From positions 1 to 49,000 of the forward strand of contig UCCS01000058.1 of NCBI GenBank assembly GCA_900470965.1: a DNA stretch of 49,000 bases. The letters are read 5' to 3'. Each line of letters starts with the position of its first letter. The stretch's first letter is position 1. The notes below the pieces were generated by a model, which saw only the letters and a program-made list of their open reading frames with translations, was not told the origin of the DNA and made no database searches. Both the position numbers and the translations under genes were made by a program. Of this stretch, positions 16,148-23,414 are shown one piece after another. The stretch comes from Hyphomicrobiales bacterium. Its GTDB lineage: Bacteria; Pseudomonadota; Alphaproteobacteria; Rhizobiales; Rhizobiaceae.

Positions 16148-16614
16148 TATGCGATTTCCATGATAGCATCTATTTCGACTGCTGCACTGAGCGGCAAGGC
16201 TGCCATGCCGACGGCAGCGCGGGCATGTTTGCCAGCTTCGCCGAGCACGCCGGCGATCAGGTTCGAGGCGCCGTTGATAACGAGGTGCTGCTCGACAAAA
16301 TCAGGCGCCGACGCGACGAAGCCGTTGAGCTTGATGACGCGGCGGATGCGGCCGAGATTGCCGCCGAGCGCTGCCTTTGCCTGAGCAAGAATGTTGATGG
16401 CGCAAAGCTCTGCGGCACGCTGGCCAGTGGCAACATCGACAGTCTTGCCGAGGTGGCCGGAGACGGCAACCTTACCGCCTTCGAGCGGCAGCTGGCCGGA
16501 AATATAGAGAAGGTTGCCGCTGATGACATAGGGGACATAATTGGCGGCGGGTGCTGCTGCCTCGGGCAGGGTTATCCCCATTTCCGACAGGCGCGTTGCG
16601 ATTACATCGGACAT
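16147..16614 (-). CDS. RidA family protein
   Basis: 155-aa protein of the RidA/YjgF family, which deaminates reactive enamine/imine intermediates formed by PLP enzymes. The start ATG at 16612-16614 (MSDVIATRLSEMG) has GGAGA 5 bases upstream; an earlier in-frame codon eight residues upstream has no such site. It belongs to the longer YjgF-like group (YVISGNLLYISGQLPLEGG, GQRAAELCAINILAQAKAALG, RVIKLNGFVASAPDF). The classic arginine of true RidA enzymes (IEIEAIA..R segment) is replaced, with the C terminus reading AAVEIDAIMEIA, so deaminase activity should not be assumed. First gene of the minus-strand unit. Confidence 0.85.
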   Translation of the reverse strand: MSDVIATRLSEMGITLPEAAAPAANYVPYVISGNLLYISGQLPLEGGKVAVSGHLGKTVDVATGQRAAELCAINILAQAKAALGGNLGRIRRVIKLNGFVASAPDFVEQHLVINGASNLIAGVLGEAGKHARAAVGMAALPLSAAVEIDAIMEIA

Positions 16615-16750
16615 TTTCGTCTCCGCTTTTGTTGTCAATTCTTCAAAAAGAATGCATCAAGACTAGAATCTTTAATGTGACAGTTTCGAGCCTCGATTTG
16701 GCCGAAAGCGTTCTTATAACATCGCGGACGAGTCCAACAGGAGTTAATGA

Positions 16751-17590
16751 ATGTTCCGATCGTCACTTGCCGCTCTTCTTCTCGCAAGCGTTTCCGCCAA
16801 TGCCTGGGCGGCCGCGCCGGCGACGAGCGCTGCGATCGCAACCGGGCTCGTCGCTCACCGCGCCATCTACGACCTGGAACTGAAGGACGCTTCGGAACGC
16901 TCCGGCATCTCCTCCATGTATGGCCGCATGGTCTATGAGTTCGACGGCAATTACTGCGAAGGCTTCACCACGAATTTCCGCTTCGTCACCCAGATCGACA
17001 CCGGCGACAACGTGCGCGTCAGCGACCAGCAGACCAAGACCTTCGAGAGCCTGAAGGATGGCAAGTTCACCTTCGATACCAAGTCTTTCACCGACGATCA
17101 GCTCGACAAGGAAGTCAACGGCGCGGCTCAGGATAAGCCGGAAGGCGTGAAGGTCGACCTCACGCAGCCGGCAAGCCGTGAGCTGCAACTCGCGGAAAGC
17201 CGCTTTCCGACCGAGCACATGCTCGACGTCATTCAGAACGCCAAGGATGGCAAGCGCTTCTTCGAGGCCCGCGTCTTCGACGGCTCCGACGATGGCGACA
17301 AATCTCTGGTGACAACGACGATCGTGGGCAAGCAGGAGACTCCGGTCGCGGACGAAGCTGATGCCGGCAATGCCGGTCAGTTCGCCAAGGCCGCTTTCTG
17401 GCCGGTGACGATCTCCTATTTCAACGAGAATGCCAAATCCGACACCCTGCCGGTCTACCGCATGTCGTTCAAGCTCTATGAGAACGGCATTACGCGGGAT
17501 CTGACGATGGATTACGGCGATTTCGTCCTGACCGGCAAGCTTGCCAAGCTCGAGCTTCTCGACAAGAAGGCCGCGCCGGTCTGCCAGTAA
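16751..17590 (+). CDS. eipB: Cell envelope integrity protein EipB (DUF1849)
   Basis: 279-aa periplasmic protein of the DUF1849 family, described in Brucella as EipB, a beta-spiral protein needed for envelope integrity. Visible: a Sec signal peptide (about 1-20, LAALLLASVSANAWA), then AHRAIYDLELKDASERSGISSMYGRMVYEFDGNYCEGFTTNFRF in separate strands, and the C terminus APVCQ. The only two cysteines of the mature protein are C69 and C278, the positions of the conserved disulfide of the Brucella protein, which would close the spiral. The start is preceded by AGGAG (16739-16743) with 7 bases spacing. Monocistronic. Partner EipA is not in the window. Confidence 0.9.
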   Translation: MFRSSLAALLLASVSANAWAAAPATSAAIATGLVAHRAIYDLELKDASERSGISSMYGRMVYEFDGNYCEGFTTNFRFVTQIDTGDNVRVSDQQTKTFESLKDGKFTFDTKSFTDDQLDKEVNGAAQDKPEGVKVDLTQPASRELQLAESRFPTEHMLDVIQNAKDGKRFFEARVFDGSDDGDKSLVTTTIVGKQETPVADEADAGNAGQFAKAAFWPVTISYFNENAKSDTLPVYRMSFKLYENGITRDLTMDYGDFVLTGKLAKLELLDKKAAPVCQ

Positions 17591-17724
17591 GGCGGCATTC
17601 GCCGCAAGCTTAAGCGGCTGTCATAAAAGCTTATTTCTAGTGCCGCTAAACTGCGACCTCGCAAATGAGTCGTGCGGGGCGGGTATTGCGTGGATGCCGA
17701 GTTTCCCAGCCTCGAAAGTGGATG

Positions 17725-17771
17725 ACCCATTTGCCGCAAAAATGGGTTTGCAATTCGTAAGACCAATTGCA
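17725..17771 (+). promoter_or_regulatory. Two tandem inverted repeats upstream of the telA operon
   Basis: ACCCATTT (17725-17732) pairs with AAATGGGT (17740-17747); immediately after, TGCAATT (17749-17755) pairs with AATTGCA (17765-17771). The second arm ends 26 bases before the telA start codon. They could be operators for a dimeric regulator or structures in the 5' leader. There is no T-run fit for termination. Seen directly; role unknown. Confidence 0.45.
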
Positions 17772-17796
17772 CCACAAGCCGAGAAAGACGACCCGA

Positions 17797-18873
17797 ATGG
17801 CCGACACCGATCTCGCAACTGTTCAGAATATCGCCCTGCCGGCCGTTGCCGCCGATCCCTCCGAAATCGCCCGCATTACCGACACCATCAGTATTACAGA
17901 CCGCGCCGGAATATCCGTTTACGGCGACCGCGCACAGCAGGCCGTCAGTGACTATGCCGACAGGATCCTGCGCGAGGTGCGCAACAAGGATCTCGGCGAT
18001 GTCGGCAAGCTTTTGACCGACATCATCCTGAAATCCAAGAGCCTCGATCCCGCGTCCCTCAAGGACAACGGTTTCCTGAGCCGTATGTTCCTCTCCGCCA
18101 AGGCGCGCCTCGAGCGCTTCAAGGAGGAGTTCGAGGATGTTGCAGGCCAGATCGACCGCATCGGCCTGGAGCTCGACCGCCACAAGGATACGCTGCGTCG
18201 CGACATCGCCCTGCTCGACGATCTGCATGAAGAGACGAAACAGTCGATCGTAAAGCTCGATGCCTATGTGCAAGCAGGCAAGAACTTCGCCGAGCATTTC
18301 CGCTCGGTCGAGCTGCCGAAATTGAAGAGCGCAGCCGACGCTGCAGTCTCCGGCCCCGGTGGCGGCATGCTGGAAGCGCAGACCTATCAGGACAGCCTCC
18401 AGGCGCTCGACCGGCTGGAAAAGCGCATCTTCTATCTGCAGCAGGCCCGCCAGCTCGGCATCCAGCAGCTTCCGCAGATCCGCATCGTCCAGGCCGGCGA
18501 CGAAACATTGATCGAGAATCTGCAGGCAACCTCGGCGCTGACGGTGCCTGCCTGGAAGCAGAAGATGGTCATCCTCCTCGGGCTCACACAGCAGAAATCG
18601 GCCCTCGACCTGCAGAAGTCGGTGACCGACGCCACCAATGACATGATCCGCCAGGCCTCGGAAATGATGAAGGATCAGGCGATCGCCATCGAGCAGCAGT
18701 CGCAGCGCGGCATCGTCGATATGGAGACGCTTGCCAAGGCCAATCAGGATCTGATCGACACCGTCACCGGCGTGCTGCGCGTGCAGGAAGAGGGCCGCAA
18801 GAAGCGGGCCCAGGCCGAGCAGCAGATGGAACAGCTGACGATCGATCTCAAGAAGGCGATGACCCAGGCGTGA
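17797..18873 (+). CDS. telA: Toxic anion resistance protein, TelA family
   Basis: 358-aa TelA-family protein. Members are linked genetically to tellurite and other stress tolerance but their biochemistry is unknown. The chain is almost entirely helical and charged, with long coiled-coil stretches (RLERFKEEFEDVAGQIDRIGLELDRHKDTLRRD in the first third, EEGRKKRAQAEQQMEQLTIDLKKA at the end). The family core is seen as IRIVQAGDETLIENLQATSALTVPAWKQKMVILLGL and the following QQKSALDLQKSVTDATNDMIRQASEMM. No signal peptide or membrane segment. I chose the ATG at 17797 (MADTDLATVQN); a TTG 30 bases upstream is weaker. It leads a four-gene operon; its stop codon overlaps the GTG of the next gene. Confidence 0.88.
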   Translation: MADTDLATVQNIALPAVAADPSEIARITDTISITDRAGISVYGDRAQQAVSDYADRILREVRNKDLGDVGKLLTDIILKSKSLDPASLKDNGFLSRMFLSAKARLERFKEEFEDVAGQIDRIGLELDRHKDTLRRDIALLDDLHEETKQSIVKLDAYVQAGKNFAEHFRSVELPKLKSAADAAVSGPGGGMLEAQTYQDSLQALDRLEKRIFYLQQARQLGIQQLPQIRIVQAGDETLIENLQATSALTVPAWKQKMVILLGLTQQKSALDLQKSVTDATNDMIRQASEMMKDQAIAIEQQSQRGIVDMETLAKANQDLIDTVTGVLRVQEEGRKKRAQAEQQMEQLTIDLKKAMTQA

Positions 18874-20456
18874 CCGGCAAAACCATGATCCGCTCATTCC
18901 TCTGCGCACTGGCGCTATCTGGTCTCGCGGCGTTGGCAGGCTGCGATGCTTTCAGCACCGGGCCAAATTTCTCGATCGTTTCCGGCTCGGAAAACACCGT
19001 GCTGCAGCCGATCGTCGAGGAGTTCTGCAAGGAGAAGCACGCGACCTGCTCCTTCAAATATGAAGGCACGCTCGATATCGGCCTTGCGCTGCAAAGCGGT
19101 CAGGGTGTCGAGCAGGATGCCGTCTGGCCGGCCTCCAGCGTCTGGGTCGACATGTTCGATACCAAACGCAGGGTCAAGGACCTGACGTCGGTGGCGCAGA
19201 CGCCCGTCATCCTCGGCGTGCGCAAGTCGAAGGCCGAGCAGCTCGGCTGGGTCGGCAAGGATGTCTTCATGAAGGATATCCTGGCAGCGGTGAACAGCGG
19301 CTCACTGAAGTTCCTGATGACATCGGCTACCCAATCGAATTCCGGTGCCAGCGCCTATCTCGCCATGCTCTCCAGTGCGCTCGGCAACAAGCCGGTGATC
19401 GAGCCCGGCGATCTCGACGACAAGACGGTTCAGGACACCGTTCGAAGCCTGCTTGCCGGTGTTGCGCGCTCCTCCGGCTCTTCGGGCTGGCTCGCCGACC
19501 TCTATACGGATTCCGCCAGCAAGGGCACGATCTACGATGCCATGTGGAATTATGAGGCGGTCATCAAGGAAACCAACGACAAGCTTACGGGCATGGGCAA
19601 GGAGCCGCTTTACGCCATCTATCCTGCCGATGGCGTAGCGATGGCGGATTCGCCGCTCGGTTTCGTCGATCATGGCCGCGGTCCCCAGGTTCAGACCTTC
19701 TTCAAGGACCTGCTCGCCTATCTGCGCTCGCCCGATGTTCAGAAGAAGATCGCCGAAACCGGTCGCCGCCTGCCGCTCGGCAGCGTCGCCGCTGAGCCGC
19801 AGCCGAGCTGGAATTTCGATCCGGCCAAACTGGTGACCGCGATCCGTATGCCGGAACCGACAGTGATCCGCCAGGCGCTTACGCTCTATCAGGCGGCACT
19901 GCGCAAACCGTCACTGACGGCGCTCTGCCTCGATTTCTCCGGCTCGATGCAGGGGGACGGCGAGAACAGTCTGCAGCAGGCGATGCGTTTCCTGTTCACG
20001 CCCGAGGAGGCCAGCAAGGTGCTGGTGCAGTGGTCGCCGGCCGACCGTATCTTCGTCATTCCCTTCGATGCCAATGTCCGCGATATCTTCTCGGCTTCGG
20101 GTGACACGATGGAGCAGCAGGGGCTTCTCAACGCAGTTTCTGGTCAGCATGCCGGCGGCGGCACCAATATGTATGCCTGCGCCGAAAGGGCGCTCCAGCA
20201 GATGGCGAAAACCGCGGACCTGTCCAATTATCTGCCGGCGATCATCATCATGACCGACGGCAGATCCGATGACCAGAGTGCGGCCTTCATGAGCGATTGG
20301 AACGCGATGGAACCACGCGTGCCGATCTTCGGCATTACCTTCGGCGATGCGGACAAGACCCAGCTGGACAGTCTGGCGGCAGCGACGGCGGCACGCGTCT
20401 TCGACGGACGCTCGGACCTTGCGGCAGCGTTCCGCACCGCACGCGGTTATAACTAG
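18870..20456 (+). CDS. Lipoprotein: substrate-binding-like domain fused to a VWA domain
   Basis: 528 aa from a GTG (18870) that overlaps the telA stop codon; an ATG at 18885 is the alternative and still keeps the whole signal peptide. Visible: a lipoprotein signal with lipobox LAALAGC (cysteine 25), a bacterial solute-binding-like domain (about 33-310, FSIVSGSENTVLQPIVEEFCKE, then LMTSATQSNSGASAYLAML), and a C-terminal VWA domain (about 345-525) with an intact MIDAS: DFSGS (355-359), the threonine of GGGT (432) and MTDG (aspartate 463). The protein should be membrane-anchored facing the periplasm and bind a divalent cation through the MIDAS. Ligand unknown. Co-transcribed with telA and the XpaC-like gene. 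Confidence 0.85.
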   Translation: MTGKTMIRSFLCALALSGLAALAGCDAFSTGPNFSIVSGSENTVLQPIVEEFCKEKHATCSFKYEGTLDIGLALQSGQGVEQDAVWPASSVWVDMFDTKRRVKDLTSVAQTPVILGVRKSKAEQLGWVGKDVFMKDILAAVNSGSLKFLMTSATQSNSGASAYLAMLSSALGNKPVIEPGDLDDKTVQDTVRSLLAGVARSSGSSGWLADLYTDSASKGTIYDAMWNYEAVIKETNDKLTGMGKEPLYAIYPADGVAMADSPLGFVDHGRGPQVQTFFKDLLAYLRSPDVQKKIAETGRRLPLGSVAAEPQPSWNFDPAKLVTAIRMPEPTVIRQALTLYQAALRKPSLTALCLDFSGSMQGDGENSLQQAMRFLFTPEEASKVLVQWSPADRIFVIPFDANVRDIFSASGDTMEQQGLLNAVSGQHAGGGTNMYACAERALQQMAKTADLSNYLPAIIIMTDGRSDDQSAAFMSDWNAMEPRVPIFGITFGDADKTQLDSLAAATAARVFDGRSDLAAAFRTARGYN

Positions 20457-20463
20457 GACCAGC

Positions 20464-21081
20464 ATGGGTAACTGGCTCGGCAATGATGGCAACTGGATCG
20501 TGGCGGGAGTGGTGACGGCCATTCTCGTCCCCATTCTGACTTTTGCTGCCGGCATGCCGTTCTGGATTGCCGCTGTCATCGGCCTCCTAGTTTTTGCCGG
20601 CCTCGTTTTCCTGCTGGCGCCACGCAGGCTTTTCGAAGGTCTCGATATCAAGGTGATCGGCCGCGGTCGCGTTGCCTTCGCGAGAGAATTGCTGGAAGGG
20701 GCTGTGCCCGCCGCACAAAGGCTGGAGACGGCCGCGGACGATATCACCGACAAGCAGACGGCGGCGCGCGTACGCCACCTGGCGGAAATCGCCGCCGATG
20801 TCTTCCGCAAGGTGGAGGCGAGGCCGGAAAGTGCCAATTCCGTACGCCGTTTCCTCAGCTACTATCTGCCGCGTGCGGCCGAAGTTGCCGAGGGCTTTGC
20901 GGTAATCGAGGCGAAACGCGCGCCTGACGTCAAGCAGTTGGAGGATGTCCGCGCCGTGCTGGTGAAGCTCGAGGATGCCTTCGTTCATTATGCCGACAGC
21001 CTTGTCGATGCTGAGCTTGGCACGCTCGATACCGACCTGCGCCTCATCCAGGCATCGCTCAAAGAGGATCTCGGACGCTGA
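20464..21081 (+). CDS. XpaC-like membrane protein (5-bromo-4-chloroindolyl phosphate hydrolysis family)
   Basis: 205-aa protein with two hydrophobic segments near the N terminus (about 12-30 and 32-51, WIVAGVVTAILVPILTFAA then IAAVIGLLVFAGLVFLLAP) and a cytoplasmic helical domain, as in XpaC-family proteins. The family name comes from a colony phenotype and not from a proven hydrolase; no catalytic motif is visible. XpaC and TelA genes are known neighbours in other bacteria, which supports the call. The ATG at 20464 has AGGA 4 bases upstream, 7 bp after the previous stop. Its stop codon overlaps the next ATG (TGATG). Confidence 0.75.
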   Translation: MGNWLGNDGNWIVAGVVTAILVPILTFAAGMPFWIAAVIGLLVFAGLVFLLAPRRLFEGLDIKVIGRGRVAFARELLEGAVPAAQRLETAADDITDKQTAARVRHLAEIAADVFRKVEARPESANSVRRFLSYYLPRAAEVAEGFAVIEAKRAPDVKQLEDVRAVLVKLEDAFVHYADSLVDAELGTLDTDLRLIQASLKEDLGR

Positions 21082-22184
21082 TGGCCCTTTCCCGCCGCGC
21101 CTTTGGAGTTGGACTGCTCGCCACCGGTATTGCCGGCACGGGCGGCTATTTCGCCGTCCGCGACAGGCCAGAACTGCAGGGCCTGCTGGGTACGCGCACA
21201 AAGCTGTTCGGCTTCATCGGCGGCGAAAAGGAGGCTTTCCTTGCCGATCCCGATGTCGTTGACGCTATCAAGGGCTACGGCCTTTCGATCGACAGTCGCG
21301 TCGCCGGCTCGGTTGAAATGGTGCGCGAGCGGGCCTTGCTTTCGCAGAACCCGCAATTTCTTTGGCCGTCCTCCTCCATCATGGTGGATATCGCCCGTCA
21401 GAGCGGCGTGAAGATCCGCGATGACAGGGTCATGCTGAACACGCCTGTCGTCGTCTACACGTGGCAGCCGGTCGTGGACGGGCTGATCAAATCGGGCCTC
21501 GTGACGGTAATCAACGGCCATCACCAGCTCGACCTGAAGGCGCTGCTTGATGCCATCCTTGCCGGGACGGATTGGTCGAAACTTCGCGTCAATGCGCTCT
21601 ACGGCCGGGCGCGCATCGTCTCCACCGATCCGAACCGGTCGAATTCGGGCTTCATGTTCTCGGGCCTCGCGCTCAGCCTCTTCAGCGGCAATGTCGCGAC
21701 ATCAGACGATCTCGCCCAATACGGTGGCAAGGTGCAGTCGATCTTCCGCAATATGGGTTTCAAGTCGCCATCGTCAGGCAAGCTGTTTGACCAGTATCTG
21801 GCAGGCGGCCTCGGCGGCGAACCGATGATTGTCGGTTATGAGAATCAACTCGTCGAATGGGCGCTCGCCGATGCCGACCGATGGAGCCGCATCCAGTCGG
21901 GGCCGGGCGCCAAGCCCGTCGTCCTCTATCCGCGCCCGACGGTCTATTCGGCCCATCCGCTGATCGTCGTCGACGAAACGGCCGAACGCCTGATCGAGGC
22001 GCTGACGAGCGCCCGCCTGCAGGAGCTCGCCTGGACCAAACACGGCTTTCGCGGGCCGCTCGGCATGGCGACCGGTGATACCAAAGGGCCGATTGCCGGC
22101 CAGTTGCCGGCCGCGATCGATGCCGTGCTGCCGATCCCGGACGCCGGCGTGATGCTGTCGCTGCTGAACATGCTGGCAAGCTGA
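21081..22184 (+). CDS. Periplasmic binding-protein-like protein with Tat-type signal
   Basis: 367 aa. The N terminus MALSRRAFGVGLLATGIAGTGG carries a twin-arginine-type signal (SRRAF) with a hydrophobic core, so export in folded form or membrane anchoring is likely. The rest resembles the solute-binding domain of the lipoprotein two genes upstream: STDPNRSNSGFMFSGLALSL here corresponds to MTSATQSNSGASAYLAML there, and MIVGYENQLVEW to MWNYEAVIKE. It has no VWA domain. Start and stop are coupled to the XpaC-like gene by a one-base overlap. No permease or ATPase gene is nearby, so an ordinary ABC importer role is unlikely. Confidence 0.72.
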   Translation: MALSRRAFGVGLLATGIAGTGGYFAVRDRPELQGLLGTRTKLFGFIGGEKEAFLADPDVVDAIKGYGLSIDSRVAGSVEMVRERALLSQNPQFLWPSSSIMVDIARQSGVKIRDDRVMLNTPVVVYTWQPVVDGLIKSGLVTVINGHHQLDLKALLDAILAGTDWSKLRVNALYGRARIVSTDPNRSNSGFMFSGLALSLFSGNVATSDDLAQYGGKVQSIFRNMGFKSPSSGKLFDQYLAGGLGGEPMIVGYENQLVEWALADADRWSRIQSGPGAKPVVLYPRPTVYSAHPLIVVDETAERLIEALTSARLQELAWTKHGFRGPLGMATGDTKGPIAGQLPAAIDAVLPIPDAGVMLSLLNMLAS

Positions 22185-22407
22185 GCCGGCAACGCGTATA
22201 TGTTGCAGGCGCGGCTCATTCGTCCGTTCTCGTCAGATTTTTTGGCGCAAGCCTTGCTTTTGCAGGAAATCGAATGTAAGGCCACGCGCATTCCACACGT
22301 AAGGCATGGGATCGTCCGGGAGAAATCCGGCTTTTCCGCCCGGTGGCATCTTCGAAGAGGATGCTGTTCGCCTTGCGGAGGTTCAACCGGAAAAGGAGTA
22401 ACAAGGC

Positions 22408-23175
22408 ATGGCATTGCCTGATTTTTCTATGCGCCAGCTTCTGGAAGCCGGCGTCCACTTCGGTCACCAGACTCACCGCTGGAACCCGAAGATGAAGCCG
22501 TACATTTTCGGCGATCGTAACAACATCCACATCATCGACCTGGCCCAGACCGTTCCGATGCTGTCGCGCGCCCTGCAGGTCGTGTCCGACACCGTTGCTC
22601 GTGGCGGCCGCGTTCTCTTCGTCGGCACCAAGCGTCAGGCTTCCGAGCTGATCGCTGACTCGGCCAAGCGTTCTGCCCAGTACTACGTCAACTCGCGTTG
22701 GCTCGGCGGCATGATGACGAACTGGAAGACGATCTCCAACTCGATCCAGCGCCTGCGCAAGCTCGACGAAATCCTGTCGTCCGAGCAGTCTGGCTACTCC
22801 AAGAAGGAGCGCCTGACCCTCGAGCGCGAGCGCGAAAAGCTCGATAAGGCCCTTGGCGGTATCAAGGACATGGGCGGCACGCCGGACCTGATGTTCATCA
22901 TCGACACCAACAAGGAAAAGATCGCGATCGACGAAGCCAAGCGCCTCGGCATCCCGGTCGTCGCCATCATCGACTCGAACTGCGATCCAGACCTGATCGA
23001 CTATCCGATCCCGGGCAACGACGACGCTTCGCGCGCCATCGCTCTCTACTGCGACCTGATCGCCCGCGCTGCCATCGACGGTATTGCCCGTCAGCAGAGC
23101 GGATCGGGCCGCGACCTCGGCGCTTCTGCGGAAGCTCCGTTCGAGCCGGCGCTCGATGAGGCGACCGAAGCCTGA
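22408..23175 (+). CDS. rpsB: 30S ribosomal protein S2
   Basis: 255-aa ribosomal protein S2 of the small subunit. The start MALPDFSMRQLLEAGVHFGHQTHRWNPKMKPYIFG and the YVNSRWLGGMMTNWKTISNSI and DLMFIIDTNKEKIAIDEAKRLGIPVVAIIDSNCDPDLIDYPIPGNDDA segments (each a standard S2 element) are unmistakable. A strong AAAAGGAGTAACAAGGC site precedes. A 220-bp leader without a gene lies upstream and may hold the promoter and autoregulatory structure; I found no clear motif. rpsB leads the conserved rpsB-tsf-pyrH-frr order. Confidence 0.98.
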   Translation: MALPDFSMRQLLEAGVHFGHQTHRWNPKMKPYIFGDRNNIHIIDLAQTVPMLSRALQVVSDTVARGGRVLFVGTKRQASELIADSAKRSAQYYVNSRWLGGMMTNWKTISNSIQRLRKLDEILSSEQSGYSKKERLTLEREREKLDKALGGIKDMGGTPDLMFIIDTNKEKIAIDEAKRLGIPVVAIIDSNCDPDLIDYPIPGNDDASRAIALYCDLIARAAIDGIARQQSGSGRDLGASAEAPFEPALDEATEA

Positions 23176-23183
23176 TAAAAGCA

Positions 23184-23258
23184 GGCGGAGCAAAGCTCCG
23201 CCAAAGCTTGCAAAGATTGGGAAAGGCCGCTCGCGACTCTTTGAAGTTCGGCGGCCTT
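23184..23258 (+). promoter_or_regulatory. Two hairpins in the rpsB-tsf spacer
   Basis: GGCGGAGC (23184-23191) pairs with GCTCCGCC (23195-23202) around AAA; then AAGGCCGC (23223-23230) pairs with GCGGCCTT (23251-23258) across a 20-base loop. Neither has a T-run. The 239-bp spacer contains no gene. A partial terminator or processing site between rpsB and tsf is the likely meaning; in other bacteria the S2/EF-Ts ratio is set in this spacer. Confidence 0.5.
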
Positions 23259-23414
23259 GCCCTTTTCAGGCGGAAGCTGTGACTGCTTTTGCCTCAATGA
23301 ATTCTGTTGTGACGCGTCTTCATAACGCTGTCATACATACAGGTACATTTCGTGCCTCAATCCGGTGCCGCGCCGCAAACTGCGGGCACCGCTTGAACCG
23401 ACAAGAGGAAACTT

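Noticed and set aside
17512..18909. 465-aa open frame on the minus strand
   Set aside because: Antisense to telA and the end of eipB; Leu/Gly/Asp-rich shadow composition.
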